The notes: generated from the letters alone by a model not told the origin. DNA of 64,000 nucleotides from Isoetes taiwanensis (GCA_021234155.1 JAJEKV010000003.1:22163569-22227568), one strand, 5' to 3'; positions 1-11,925 are shown, numbered from the stretch's first letter. Numbers and translations are program-made.

Positions 1-480
1 AGGCAATGCCCAAAAGAGTAAGGGGCCTACTATCCTACAATTCTGAGCTAAACTACTACTAACCCGTGTTTAGCGGAACCATTATAAGTAGACCCCATGC
101 TTCCATATTGCAAGAACTAGGGTGGCAGTCCCTAGTGGTTGTTCACCACTTGGGAAAATCAGCAACAACCCGGGTCCCCAACTCCGGCGATTATAGTTGA
201 TATGTGGGTGGTGATCCACCTTAATGGTTCCAATTAGTATTCACCATTTGTGTCGAGTTTACGCCAGGTGGCGCTCCCAAACCATAATTAGCTTAATTAT
301 CCTTCATAATTATTAATTCCTTAATTATAGGTTATTATCCTTAGTGATTAAGTTAGCATAGCTAATTTGATCCCTTTTAGGTCAACCCCTAAGTTACTAT
401 ACCCCATGGTGGTGTATCTATCTTTGGTGATGATGTCAATGTATTTATATGTATCTGAGTATAAATACTTGGGCGCCACA
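1..480 (-). repeat. Ty3/gypsy LTR, 5' portion (partial, runs off window)
   Basis: This matches the 5' part of the LTR seen intact at 21,200-21,679 and 2,240-2,723 and ends at a degraded LTR start (...GGCGCCACA in place of GGAACGTCACA). The next bases resemble the PPT-flanking sequence of the other copies. It is more diverged than the other LTR copies, with many small substitutions and indels. The element lies on the minus strand. Confidence 0.75.
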
Positions 481-1185
481 TTATCATCTTCCTTAGAAGT
501 AATGCCGTCCTCGGCATTAGGGTTAGATACAAATATAGGACATCACATTATGAAGGAAGGTAATATATTAAAACTTTAAAGTTTTAAAGAGTTTAAGCAA
601 CCGAGGTGCATTTCACGTGATTATCATAAGCAAAAGTTCAAGGACCGGAAGTCCAATATCAACATGAGGAAGAACAAAGCAAGGTCGTGTAGACAAAATA
701 AAACTGAAGAAGTCGGGCCATCGAACCCCCTCTCTAACATGGGCAGGTCACGTCTTGCTCAGCATCCACATCTTCCGCTTCCCGATATATAATTAGATTG
801 TGGTTGAAGGGACCACCCCCTATAATAAATAAAAGAAAATCCTATCTACCGGGGAACCTATCATGTCTATGGTTTGCAATTCATTCTATGGCATAGGGGG
901 ATGGTCAAGTTCCCATTATAGCCGCCATGGACATGGACCTATTAACTATATGCTCTCAAGCAAGTCGTATGGGAACATTGACAATTACCACGTCCTAGAG
1001 AACACAAAGGTGATCTCATCATACAGTAGCTATTATTATTTACGATGCATCTACCCCTCTAGAAACGAGGAATTGGCAATCAAGCTTCCAAGACAACCTT
1101 GGCCCAATCGGGTGATAGCATCGCAATGCGTGCGGACCTTGAGATTCCTATATCGACCCCGGATAGTGTACATCAAGGTCTTTCC
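481..1185 (-). mobile_element. Ty3/gypsy 3' internal fragment
   Basis: This corresponds to the region between the chromodomain and the PPT of the main element (compare 2,724-3,440) and to its inverted copies at 8,100-8,776 and 21,680-25,300. It includes shared landmarks such as the ATAATTAGATTGTGG block and the GATGCATCTACCCCTCTAGA block. Integrase is absent. At about 1,060-1,185 it grades into LTR sequence through an unnatural-looking mosaic, described separately. It is a remnant of a further copy of the same family lying downstream of the main element. Confidence 0.7.
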
Positions 1186-1330
1186 CTCACATGGCGACCA
1201 TCCCACCATGGCGGGGCCCTCCACTTAACCAAGGGCCATCTATAACATTTGTCCTTCTGGAGGACACGGAGGTTTCATAGGCCCGCCTTCAATGGGCTCC
1301 CTACGTATCTCCAAGCATGAGTACAAGGTT
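1060..1330. other. Interleaved mosaic of two gypsy segments (possible assembly artefact)
   Basis: Blocks of roughly 8-15 bases alternate between gypsy LTR sequence (as at 16,600-16,760) and chromodomain/3' internal sequence (as at 3,320-3,520). For example, LTR-like GGCCATCT and AGGACACGGAGG sit between chromodomain-like ACTTAACCAAG, TAACATTTG, TCCTTCTGG and ATAGGCCCG. Such fine alternation is not expected from recombination. It is typical of a consensus computed from two different sequences aligned together. Confidence 0.6.
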
Positions 1331-2723
1331 ATTTCACGGAGCATAAATCATATATAAATAACCACCACGAAGGGTGGCGCATCCATCCAAGTACCAGCGG
1401 CAAAGAATATGCATCTAAACCTAAGAAAACACCCCAAACCCCGTGTTCTACCCCCCGGACTCTCTGTGAGGATGGACGGACGGCTCGGTCTCAAGAGATC
1501 AGCAAACAGGGTATAACTTTGGCGTTGGCTATCGGCATAGAACATCGGCTAGGGTTGTCCACTCCATCCGCCCCTCCTGTGCACACTTTGCAGATGGGTC
1601 GATCCACGCTATGGCTTCGCTATAGCCTTCCATAGACGCAGACTCAAGGTATCACCCTTTGAGCCTACTCCAGGGTCCATGACGCCCGGTCCCGCCGAGG
1701 CAGGTCGAAGCGTCCCCTTCCGGGATCCGCGGTGGTTCCATGGGTGAGCTAGAGAATACGTGCCGCATCAGCGACCCCCGCATCCGTACCCGACTTACTC
1801 ACCCTAAATCCACTCAAAGTGCAAGATGCTCCATACGGATCACACCTCTACACCCAGGGAGTGTCAGACCCATACCCGGTCCTCTACGTGACCGGCTATC
1901 AGGTCTAGCCCACTGTAGGATTCTCAGGAGCCTTTTATATTCGTGCAAGACCCCACCCCCACTTCACCACTGCGTCCCTTCTCTGGTGCTAAGCCATATC
2001 ATAGCGTCTACGACCCGGTGGTCTCTTGTACACAGGCCGCATCTAATGGGAATATTACAGGGCTCTATCTAGGAACATACTATCATACATGAGCTCAGAG
2101 GTCTCTACACCCCCTTTAAACCCCTGTTTAATGGAAGCTACCGAAATACTTCATAGATACATCGATCATTCCTTAACAGAGCACCATTCATAACTGAAAT
2201 ATAATCCTACTTACCACCGAAGGGTTAATATCAACAAGGCAATCAGAAAAGAGTACTGAAGTACTATCCTACAATTCACAAGCTAAACTACTACTAACCC
2301 GTGTTTCGGCTGGAACCATTATCGTGGGGTGCTTCCATATTGCTGTAACTAGGGTGGCAGCGACAGCTAGTGGTTGTTCAGTGACTTGGGAAAATCAGCA
2401 ACAATCCTTGGGCGCTCAACTCCGTCGATTATAGTTGATATGTGGGTGGTGATCCACCTTAATGGTTCCAATTAGTATTCACCATGCTGGCCAATCGAGT
2501 TTGGCCAGGTGGCGCCTTCCCAAACCATAATTAGCTTAATTATCCTTCATAATTATTAATTCCTTAATTATAGGTTATTATCCTTAGTGATTAAGTTAGC
2601 ATAGCTAATTTGATCCCTTTTAGGTCAACCCCCTAAGTTACTATACCCCATGGTGGTGTATCTATACTGGGTGACGTATCAATGTATTTATATGTATACC
2701 GTATAAATACTTGGAACGTCACA
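1186..2723 (-). repeat. Ty3/gypsy 3' LTR of the main minus-strand element (truncated)
   Basis: On the minus strand this starts TGTGACGTTCC at 2,723, directly after the PPT, and runs to about 1,186, where it breaks in the mosaic zone. It therefore lacks the last 500 or so bases that are present at 16,067-16,590. It is highly similar to 20,102-21,679 and to the inverse of 8,777-10,328. An open frame at 1,740-2,072 on the opposite strand recurs in the other LTR copies but has no recognisable domain. Confidence 0.85.
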
Positions 2724-2737
2724 TTCTCCCTCCCTTA
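2724..2737 (-). promoter_or_regulatory. Polypurine tract (PPT) of gypsy element
   Basis: On the minus strand a purine run (AAGGGAGGGAGAA) immediately precedes the LTR start TGTGACG. This is the plus-strand primer position expected for LTR retrotransposons. The same arrangement occurs at 8,764-8,776 and 21,680-21,692. Confidence 0.85.
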
Positions 2738-3380
2738 GAAGTAATGTTGTCCTCAGCATTAGGGTTAGATACAAATATAGGACATCACATTATGAAGGTA
2801 ATATATTAAAACTTTAAAGTTTTAAAAGAGTTTAAGCACCGAGGTGCATTTCACATGATTATCATAAGCAAAAAGTTCAAGGACCGAAGTCCAATATCAA
2901 CATGAGAGTAAGAACAAAGCAAGACGTGTAGACAAAATAAAACTGAAGAAGTCGGGCCATCAGCAACCCTCTAACATGGGCAGGTCACGTACTGCTCACT
3001 TTCCTGCACATGTCAGTATATCAGTATATATAATTAGATTGTGGTTGAAGGGACCACCCCCTATAATAAATAAAAGAAAATCCTATCTACCAGGGAACCT
3101 ATCATGTCTATGGTTTGCAATTCATTGCAGCATAGGGAATGGTCAAGTTCCCATTATAGCCGAGATGAACGCAGCCTTATTAACTATATGCTCTCCAAGC
3201 AAGTCGTGGTCAGGTCAACATTGACAGTACACCACGTCCTAGAGAACACAAAGGTGATCTCATCATCGGTAGCTATTATTATTTACGATGCATCTACCCC
3301 TCTAGAGTGCTACTGTCGGCAATCAAGCTTCCAAGCTTACCGCCGGCTGCGGGGTTGATAGCATCGTTGATGGTGCGGCC
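2738..3380 (-). mobile_element. Gypsy 3' untranslated internal region
   Basis: This non-coding stretch lies between the chromodomain stop and the PPT and is repeated at 8,174-8,763 (inverted) and at 21,693-22,102 plus 25,124-25,237. No convincing coding frame or RNA gene is seen. Confidence 0.75.
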
Positions 3381-6300
3381 TTAAGATTCTTGCATGAAGT
3401 CCGGATAGTGTTTCTCAAGGTCTATCTTCATCACCCAGGTAGCATCCTCAACTGGTAAGTGCTTCCACTTAACCAAGTATTGTAACATTTGAGTCCTTCT
3501 GGTTTGTTTATAGGCCCGATCTAGAAGAGCTTCATGCACTATCTCCAGCTGCTCCTCAGTCATTTCTAGGAGGGTCGGGGTATCCAAAACCTCCTCTGGA
3601 TCAGGGGTGTGTTGTTTCAGAAGACTCACGTGAAAGACCTTGTGGATCTTCAAGTGGGGTGGCAAATGCAAGCGATATGCCTGCTCTCCAAGGCGTTCAA
3701 TGATTTTGAGCGGCCCCATCGGGTGCCAACTTCTTACTGATTGCCAATCTTAAGCTTGGCTTGTTTTACCTTAATCTTAAGCCAAACCCGATTCACCCAC
3801 CTGAAAACGCATGGGGTTACAGGCTTATCGGCTACACTCTTTCGATGACTCGTCGCGCCTAATAAGTAACCACGAACTTCTTCGACCAGAGCTTGCATCT
3901 CCAAGAGGATTTGTTCAGAAACCTCCACTTTAGAAACGGGGTTATGCCATGTGTCAGAGTAAGACATTGATAACCATAATTTATCATAAAGGGAGACATT
4001 CGAAGACTCTGTTTTCATCTTTGTTGTAGTAGGCAAACTCGACCAGATAAATATAGTCAGCCCATTGTGATTGCTTACTCCACACATAACTTCTTAGCAT
4101 ATCCTCTATAATGCGATTGGTACGCTCAGTCTGACCATCTGTTTGAGGATGATATGCCGTACTCATAGCAAGCTTGGTCTGGATGGTGGCAAAGAAATCT
4201 TTCCAGAATGCGCTTACGAATTTAGGGTCCCTGTCGGATATAATAACTCGTGGCATTCCGTGTAATCTGAAGATCTCCTTGGCAAATAGCAGAGCAGTAT
4301 CGAAGGCTGTATCCGTGGTACATGGCAAGAAATAAGCCATTTTCGACAATTTGTCGACCACTACCATTAACGCATCATATCCACGGAGAGTACGTGGAAG
4401 GCCCACAATGAAATCCATGGTTATCACTTCCCATTTAGCGTTGGGCACATCCAGAGGTTGCAACTCGCCTGGAATCCTTAACTGCTCAGCTTTGGTTTGT
4501 TGACACACTTGACACTGCTTAATGTACTTGGCAATGTCCTTCTTCATCGAAGGCCAGAAATAACTGGAGCGGATCTTAAAGTAGGTTTTCATAAATCCTG
4601 CATGTCCAGCAATAGGGCTATTGTGTGTGTCATGGAGAATCAGCTTACGTACCCCTGAAGTCTCAGGTACACACAACTTATCCTTGTAATATAACAAGTT
4701 GCCTTCTTTCTTATACGAACGGAAGGCTTCACGCTCCTTATCCGTGCGGGCTTCCTTAGCCAAACTATTCCAAGCACCCCAGAACTCGGGATCCGTGGGT
4801 ACAGTCTGTTCTATCTGTTTCCCAAACTCACTGGTGAGTGTAGAAATTGCATTACAATGGGTTCGGGTGACCAAGGGATGGCGTGATAATGCATCCGCAA
4901 CCACATTGTGCTTTCCAGGTTTATACATAATCTCAAAATCATACTCCTCCAGAAATTCCATCCATCTCCTCTGATGGAGGTTGAGATTCGGCTGGGTGGA
5001 TAAATAACGGAGACTTTGATGGTCCGTATCCAACTGGAATCTTCTACCAAGAAGGTAGTGTCTCCATATCCGCAGGGCACGGACAACGGTTAACAATTCC
5101 TGATCATGAGTAGGATATCGCTGCTCGGTCTCGTTCATTTTCTTTGAGTCATAGGCAATAACCCTCCCCTCCTGCATTAGGACTCCACCGGTGGCAATCT
5201 TACTGGCATCCGTTGCCACTAATTTATTCTTCTCAGGATCGGGCAAAGTGAGGACTGGTGCTGACGTTAAGGCATCTTTAAGCTGCTGGAAACTTCCCTG
5301 AACCCTTGCCTTCCAGTGCTCCGTCCAATCCTTCACCTTCTCATGCTTTGTAAGATTTGTAAGAGGTGCTGCAACCTTTGCAAAATCCTTTACAAATTTC
5401 CGATAATATCCTGCTAACCCCAAGAAACTTTGGACCTCGGAAACATTACCGGGAATAGGCCATTCCCTTACTGCTTCTATCTTTGCCGGATCTGTAGCAA
5501 TTCCCTGTGCATAAATGACATGGCCCAAATAATCGACCTTCGAAGTGGCAAACTTGCACTTAGAGAACTTGGCAAAGAGCTGAGGACGTCTTTGCTTTTG
5601 TAGGGCCAATCTAAGATGTTGCTCATGCTGTTCCAGAGTCTTACTGTAGATGAGAATGTCGTCGAAGAAAATAACAACAAAATCATCCAAGTATTGTCGG
5701 AAGACATCATTCATCAATCGCATGAAGGTTGCTGGGGCATTAGTTAATCCAAAAGGCATAACGGTAAACTCATAATGCCCATATCTAGTGCGAAAAGCAG
5801 ATTTATGGATGTCCTCCTCTTTAATCCTTATCTGATGGTATCCGGAGCGTAGATCAATCTTTGAGAAATACTTGGCCCCTTGCAACTGGTCCATTAGATC
5901 ATCTGCTCTAGGCAAAGCATAGCGATTCTTGATGGTATGCTTGTTGAGTTGCCGATAATCAATACACATCCTCAAGGAGCCATCCTTTTTCTTAACAAAA
6001 AGAATAGGAGCGCCAAAGGGCGAAACACTAGGTCGAATGAAACCTAGGTTTAATAATTCCTGAAGTTGCTTCTTAAGCTCTGCCAACCCTGGGGGACTCA
6101 TACGATACGGGGCCTTACTGGTAGGCTTAGTACCTGGCTCTAAAGCTATCTCACATTCTACCCCTCTAAAAGGAGGAAGCTTCTGGATCTCATCCGGAAA
6201 AAGATCACCAAATTCTCGGAGAAGATTTGCAATCCCCCCTGGCAAGGTGTCGATTAGTTGCTTCTGCTTAGCATCTGACTCAATGGAGGCAAGCCTAATG

Positions 6301-7111
6301 ATGCAGAGGAGCTTTTCCTTGCGTATAGCTTTACCTAACTGCCGGATGGACATAGACTGCATAATAGGGTTGATTGGTTCACCTTTTATAGTCACGCGGG
6401 CTCCATTAGCTGCGTTGAAGGTAACTTCCCGTTTCTCGCAGTCTATGTTGGCCTTTGCAGATGCCAAGAATTCCATACCAACAATGAGGTCGTATTTGCC
6501 AATATCCATTAACTCTGCACCCAAAGCAACTGGTGCACCTGGCAACTGCATCTTGAGATTGATGCGACGGCCATGAGTATGTCTGACCTTACCGCTGGCT
6601 AAAGTGACAGGCTTCGGTCGGGACCTCAAGGTTTCAAGCTGTAATACCTGGGCCATTCTAGGAGAAGCAAAATTATGTGTACTCCCCCGTATCCATAAGA
6701 ATTACAAAAGGCTTACTGTCTACTTGACCTATGGTGGAAATGACAGCAGGCTGACTTTCAGCATTGCCAGTTTCTATAGCTGCAAGGATATGAGACGCAC
6801 CGTGAATATATTCGGGAGCCTCCTCCTCGACAGGTAGTGTTGACTCGAGGTCATCCCAATCGAGGTCGGCCATGGCCAGCTGGGCAGTCTGTGTGACATA
6901 AGGGCAATTCTGCATGAAGTGCCCGGGTCGCATACACCTGTAACATGCCTTATCTCGGCGGAGTTGTTCTCGAGCCTCTTTAAGAATGGACTGTAAGAGG
7001 TTCCGAACTTCTTCACCGACATTGTTTGGTTTATCGGGCGTGCTGAAGGTGACTTTCTTTTCCTGGCGGCCATAAGAGTTCTGTTGAGAGGGCCCCGGAC
7101 TTCCAGGCGAG
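3381..7111 (-). pseudogene. Ty3/gypsy chromovirus gag(3')-pol polyprotein, frameshifted
   Basis: Read on the minus strand this encodes, in order: a CCHC zinc knuckle ([14 protein letters not shown], near 6,925), an aspartic protease with the ILMDTG active site (near 6,690), reverse transcriptase with [11 protein letters not shown] in the catalytic position of YVDD (near 5,650), RNase H (TDAS...; ADALSRHPL), integrase with an HHCC finger (CQVCQQTK) and the DDE core ([29 protein letters not shown]), and a C-terminal chromodomain (YLVKWKHLPVEDATW, near 3,430). It makes the enzymes for reverse transcription and for chromatin-targeted integration. An extra G in the protease DTG region near 6,690 and indels between 3,720 and 4,090 break the frame, so it is not functional as written. 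Its 5' gag portion is displaced to 10,329-11,423 by an inverted insert. Confidence 0.95.
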
Positions 7112-8173
7112 TTGCAACCTCTGGATGTGCCCAACGCTAAATGAGAAGTGATAACCATGGATTTCATTGTGGGCCTTCCACGTACTCTCCGTGGATATGA
7201 TGCGTTAATGGTAGTGGTCGACAAATTGTCGAAAACGGAATGCCACGAGTTACTATATCCGACAGGGACCCTAAATTCGTAAGCGCATTCTGGAAAGATT
7301 TCTTTGCCACCATCCAGACCAAGCTTGCTATGAGTACGGCATATCATCCTCAAACAGATGGTCAGACAGAGCGTACCAATCGCATTATAGAGGATATGCT
7401 AAGAAGTTATGTGTGGAGTAAGCAATCACAATGGGCTGACTATATTTATCTGGTCGAGTTGCCTACAACAGCATGAAACAGGAGTCTTCCAGAATGTCTC
7501 CCTTTATGATAAATTATGGTTATCAATGTCTTACTCCAGACACATGGCATAACCCCGTTTCTAAAGTGGAGGTTTCTCAACAACTCCTCTTGGAAATGCA
7601 AGCTCTGGTCGAAGAAGTTCGTGGTTACTTATTAGCTGCACGCAGTCGTCAGAAGAGTGTAGCCGATAAGCACAGAACCCCACGCGTTTTCCAGGTGGGT
7701 GAATCTATTTGGCTTAAGATTAAGGTAAAACAAGCCAAGCTTAAGATTGGCAACTGTAAGAAGTTGGCACCCAGATGGGCTGGGCCGTTCAAAATCATTG
7801 AACGTCTTGGAGGCAGGCATATCGCTTGCATTTGCCACCCCACTTGAAGATCCACAAGGTCTTTCACGTGAGTCTTCTGAAACAACACACCCCTGATCCA
7901 GAGGAGGTTTTGGACACCCCGACCCTCCTAGAAATGACTGAGGAGCAACTGGAGATAGTGCCTGAAGCTCTTCTTGATCGGACCTATAAACAAACCAGAA
8001 GGACTCAAATGTTACAATACTTGGTTAAGTGGAAGCACTTACCAGTTGAGGATGCTACCTGGGTGATGAAGATAGACCTTGAGAAACACTATCCGGACTT
8101 CATGCAGGAATCTCAAGGCCGCACCATCAACGATGCTATCAACCCCCTGCGGCCGGTAAGCTTGGAAGCTTGA
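7112..8173 (+). pseudogene. Gypsy integrase C-terminal half plus chromodomain, inverted fragment
   Basis: Plus-strand integrase starts abruptly at the sequence CCAGGCGAG inside the region after the HHCC finger. It carries ISDRDPKF and [13 protein letters not shown] (7,262-7,390), the GPFKIIERL module and the chromodomain (YLVKWKHLPVEDATW near 8,020), ending at 8,173. It is joined head to head to minus-strand gag at 7,111. A frameshift near 7,470 separates the DDE core from the C-terminal part, and another lies near 7,810. The same join occurs in reverse at 26,419, so this fragment belongs to an inserted inverted segment that predates the large duplication. Confidence 0.9.
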
Positions 8174-8763
8174 TTGCCGACAGTAGCGCTCTAGAGGGGT
8201 AGATGCATCGTAAATAATAATAGCTACCGATGATGAGATCACCTTTGTGTTCTCTAGGACGTGGTGTACTGTCAATGTTGACCTGACCACGACTTGCTTG
8301 GAGAGCATATAGTTAATAGGCTGCGTTCATCTCGGCTATAATGGGAACTTGACCATTCCCTATGCTGCAATGAATTGCAAACCATAGACATGATAGGTTC
8401 CCTGGTAGATAGGATTTTCTTTTATTTATTATAGGGGGTGGTCCCTTCAACCACAATCTAATTATATATCTTGATATCTTGACATGTGCGGGCCGCGATT
8501 GCAAGATCGTGACCTGCCCATGTTAGAGGGTTGCTGATGGCCCGACTTCTTCAGTTTTATTTTGTCTACACGTCTTGCTTTGTTCTTACTCTCATGTTGA
8601 TATTGGACTTCGGTCCTTGAACTTTTTGCTTATGATAATCATGTGAAATGCACCTCGGTGCTTAAACTCTTTTAAAACTTTAAAGTTTTAATATATTACC
8701 TTCCTTCATAATGTGTGTCCTATATTTGTATCTAACCCTAATGCTGAGGACAGCATTACTCCT
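8174..8763 (+). mobile_element. Gypsy 3' untranslated internal region (inverted segment)
   Basis: This is the same sequence as the inverse of 2,738-3,380, lying between the chromodomain stop and the PPT. The site matching the Helitron 1 insertion in the other arm (near 8,318) is uninterrupted here. Confidence 0.75.
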
Positions 8764-8776
8764 AAGGAGGGGAGAA
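8764..8776 (+). promoter_or_regulatory. Polypurine tract (PPT)
   Basis: The 13-base purine run AAGGAGGGGAGAA sits directly before the LTR start TGTGACGTTCC at 8,777. This is the cleanest PPT in the window. Confidence 0.9.
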
Positions 8777-10328
8777 TGTGACGTTCCAAGTATTTATACG
8801 ATATACGTATAAATACATTGACACGTCACCCAGTATAGATACGCCACCATGGGGTATAGTAACCTAGGGGGTTGACCTAAAAGGGATTAAATTAGCTATG
8901 CTAACTTAATCACTAAGGATAATAACTTATAATTAAGGAATTAATAATTAAGGAATTAATAATTAAGAAGGATAATTAAGCTAATTATGGTTTGGGAAGG
9001 CGCCACCTGGCCAAACTCGATTGGCCAGCATGGTGAATACTAATTGGAACCATTAAGGTGGATCACCACCCCCATATCAACCATAATCGACGCAAGTCAC
9101 TGAACAACCACTAGCTGTCGCTGCCACCCTAGTTACAGCAATATGGAAGCACCCCACGATAATGGTTCCAGCCGAAACACGGGTTAGTAGTAGTTTAGCT
9201 TGTGAATTGTAGGATAGTACTTCAGTACTCTTTTCTGATTGCCTTGTTGATATTAACCCTTCGGTGGTAAGTAGGATTATATTTCAGTTATGAATGGTGC
9301 TCTGTTAAGGAATAATTGATGTATCTATGAAGTATTTCGGTAGCTTCCATTAAACAGGGGTTTAAAGGGGGGGGGTAGAGACCTCTGAGCTCATGTATGA
9401 TAGTATGTTCCTAGATAGAGCCCTGTAATATTCCCATTAGATGCGGCCTGTGTACAAGAGACCACCGGGTCGTAGATGCTATGGTATGGCTTAGCACTAG
9501 AGAAGGGACGCAGTGGTGAAGTGGGGGTGGGGTCTTGCACGAACATAAAAGGCTCCTGAGACTCCTACAGTGGGCTAGGCCTGATAGTCGGTCACGTAGA
9601 GGACCGGGTATGGGTCTGACACTCCCTGGGTGTAGAGGTGTGATCCGTATGGAGCATCTTGCACTTTGAGTAGATTTAGGGTGAGTAAGTCGGGTACGGA
9701 TGCGGGGGTCGCTGATGCGGCACGTATTCTCTAGCTCACCCATGGAACCACTGTGATCCTGGAAGGGGACGCTTCCCTGACTTGCCTCATCGGACCGGGG
9801 CGTCATGAACCCTGGAGTAGGCTCAAAGGGTGATACCTTGAGTCTGCGTCTCCAGAAGGCTATAGCGAAGCCATAGCGTGGATCAACCCATCTGCAAAGT
9901 GTGCACAGGAGGGGCGGATGGAGTGGACAACCCTAGCCGATGTTCTATGCCAGCCAACGCCAGGTTATGCCTCTGTCTGCTGATCTCTTGAGACCGAGCC
10001 GTCAGTCCATCCTCACAGGAGTCTGAGCCGGGGGTAGAACCTGGGGTTTGGGGTGTTTTCTTAGGTTTAGATGCATATTCTTTGCCGTTGGTACTTGGAT
10101 GGATGCGCCACCCTTCGTGGTGGTTATTTATATATGATTTATGCTGTGTGCTAACCTTGTACTCATGCTTCCGCGACGTAGGAGCCCATCGAAGGCGTGG
10201 GCTGAATGACATCTCCGTGTCCTTCACTCGAGCATCTCTACGTAGATGGCCCGGGTTAGACGGAGGGCCCTGCTCATGGTGGGATGGTCGCCATGTGAGG
10301 GGAAAGTTCCCGTATGTATACGGCCGGG
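8777..10328 (+). repeat. Ty3/gypsy LTR, truncated at its 3' end, in inverted segment
   Basis: It begins with TGTGACGTTCC after the PPT and follows the LTR for about 1.55 kb, then stops within CGGCCG at about 10,328, where minus-strand gag begins. The terminal 500 or so bases of the LTR (as at 16,067-16,590) are missing. The first 55 bases form an imperfect palindrome containing TGACGT, a TATAAATAC box and CACGTCAC. The long open frame on the opposite strand (9,411-9,806) is shared by other LTR copies and shows no domain. Confidence 0.88.
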
Positions 10329-11423
10329 GGCAATTCTGCATGAAGTGCCCGGGTCGCATACACCTGTAACATGCCTTATCTCGGCGGAATTGTTCTCGAG
10401 CCTCTTTAGGAATGGACTGTAAGAGATTCCGAACTTCTTTACCGACATTGTTTGGTTTATCGGGCGTGCTGAAGGTGACTTTCTTTTCCTGGCGGCCATA
10501 AGAGTTCTGTTGAGAGGGCCCCGGACTTGGCGAGCGGGGTTTGTAAGGTGTGGGCGGCCGTGGCTGCGAGTAAGGAGCAGGACGCGTATACTGGTTCTTT
10601 GGTGTGTCCTCTTCGAGGCTCAATGCCTTAGCCTCAGCCTCTGCAACTGATTTCGGGTCGATGGCCATAACCATTCGTTTAATTGATGGGGCCAACCCTT
10701 CAATGTAGCCCTCCACCGCCCTCTTTTCATTCATGCCTGTACGTACAGCCTCAAGTGCATAAACTCATCAGTGTAGGCCTGAACCGACATACCCTTCTGC
10801 TCTAACCTGTAGAAGGTCTGGATCTGTTGGCATTTGTGTGTATGAGGCACATAATGCGACTTAAAAGCTTTGGCAAACTTTTTGAACTTGCACCTGCTTC
10901 TGTCCAGATGCTTGGCTCTGGCATAGCCCTTCCACCAAATACGGGCAGCTCCTGTAAGGTTTGTTGTGGCAACCTTTCCTGTATCCTTTTCTGTCATGCC
11001 ATAGGATTTCCCAAACTCCTTCATCTTGTCCAACCAGGACTCTGCATTCAGTCCGCCTCTAGATTTCCCATCGAACTGGGCCAGTTTTCTATTCTTCCAT
11101 ATACTAGTTATGGCTGTATCAACCGTCTTGCGGTACTCCTTATCGCGGCGCTTTGCATGGTCACCAGCTGACACCGACGACTCACAGTACACAGAAGTGG
11201 CTGATTGTGAGGAGGTGGCGCTATCCCTAGAAGAACTCCGACGACGTGTAGGACGGGCCCTTCTCTGTGCAGATACATGACTGGTTTCAGGTGGAGATGG
11301 CTGCTGTGTAGGTGGACTTGGCGGTAGCGGAGGTAACTCCGGTTCGTCTTCTTGTATATGCTGTGGTGGAGTGGCGTGCAACACATGAGCTTGTAACTCG
11401 ACTAATTGTCTCTTCATTAACAT
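10329..11423 (-). pseudogene. Ty3/gypsy gag (capsid and zinc knuckle), frameshifted
   Basis: On the minus strand the frame opens at ATG 11,423 (MLMKRQLVELQ). It has a proline- and arginine/serine-rich N-terminus, then a Retrotrans_gag-type capsid domain (SWLDKMKEFGKSYGM, GAARIWWKGYAR, FKSHYVPHTHKCQQIQTFY), and ends at the CCHC zinc knuckle ([14 protein letters not shown] near 10,345). Gag packages the element RNA. Compared with the copy at 19,002, one base is missing near 10,738 (GTACGTACAGG against GTACGTACCAGG), which breaks the frame after the capsid. Beyond the knuckle the gene is cut by LTR sequence and resumes at 7,111. The frame is open for some 50 bases upstream of the ATG, starting near an AG that looks like a splice acceptor. 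Confidence 0.93.
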
Positions 11424-11925
11424 AAGTTCATGTTCAGGTGTTAGTCTACTGGCATTTGAGGGCGTCTGCCAGGCGGCATTGCGTGCACCGTCTATATCGA
11501 GGATAAAAAGATATAAGCAGAATTATAGTAACATAAAGTCTCACAAAAATATCATTGCGGAGAGGGTAGAGAGAGAATACAAGAAAAAAAAATACGATGG
11601 GCAAGATCCTTATTACAAGGAAAAACAGTCATTTCATTAAGTTTCAGTACATTGGTAGTGACAAAAGTTGATGCAAGGATATAATACAAGGACAGACATT
11701 ATACATCGGAGATTTGAAGTTCAACTCACATAGAGCATAAAAAAAACAAAACTGAGGAGACCGGGCCTAGGGGTTTGCAAATGGGTACAAGATTGAGTAG
11801 CGAACACTTTCACGTACAGCCCTAACGAGCTTGTAACGTGCCCAGGCCTGGACGATAACAGGTTGATAGTCGTATGTGGGGCTTATAATAAGAAGGTTAA
11901 AAAGCCTCCTTAGTGCATAGAAAAG
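11424..11925 (-). mobile_element. Spacer between accessory ORF and gag
   Basis: This AT-rich, non-coding stretch is duplicated at 18,498-19,001 with few differences. Just upstream of gag on the minus strand, the pyrimidine-rich TATCTTTTTATCCTCGATATAG resembles a 3' splice site, so gag may be translated from a spliced message. No domain-bearing frame is present. Confidence 0.6.

Noticed and set aside
4699-4974. Open frames antisense to pol (also 6,247-6,576, 26,945-27,274 and 28,547-28,822)
   Set aside because: These are shadows of the RT/RNase H and integrase coding strand.
9411-9806. Open frame of 131 codons antisense within the gypsy LTR, also at 20,620-21,036 and 1,740-2,072
   Set aside because: It recurs because the LTRs are recent copies of each other. 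No domain, no Kozak preference, broken in the 5' LTR near 17,114-17,314.
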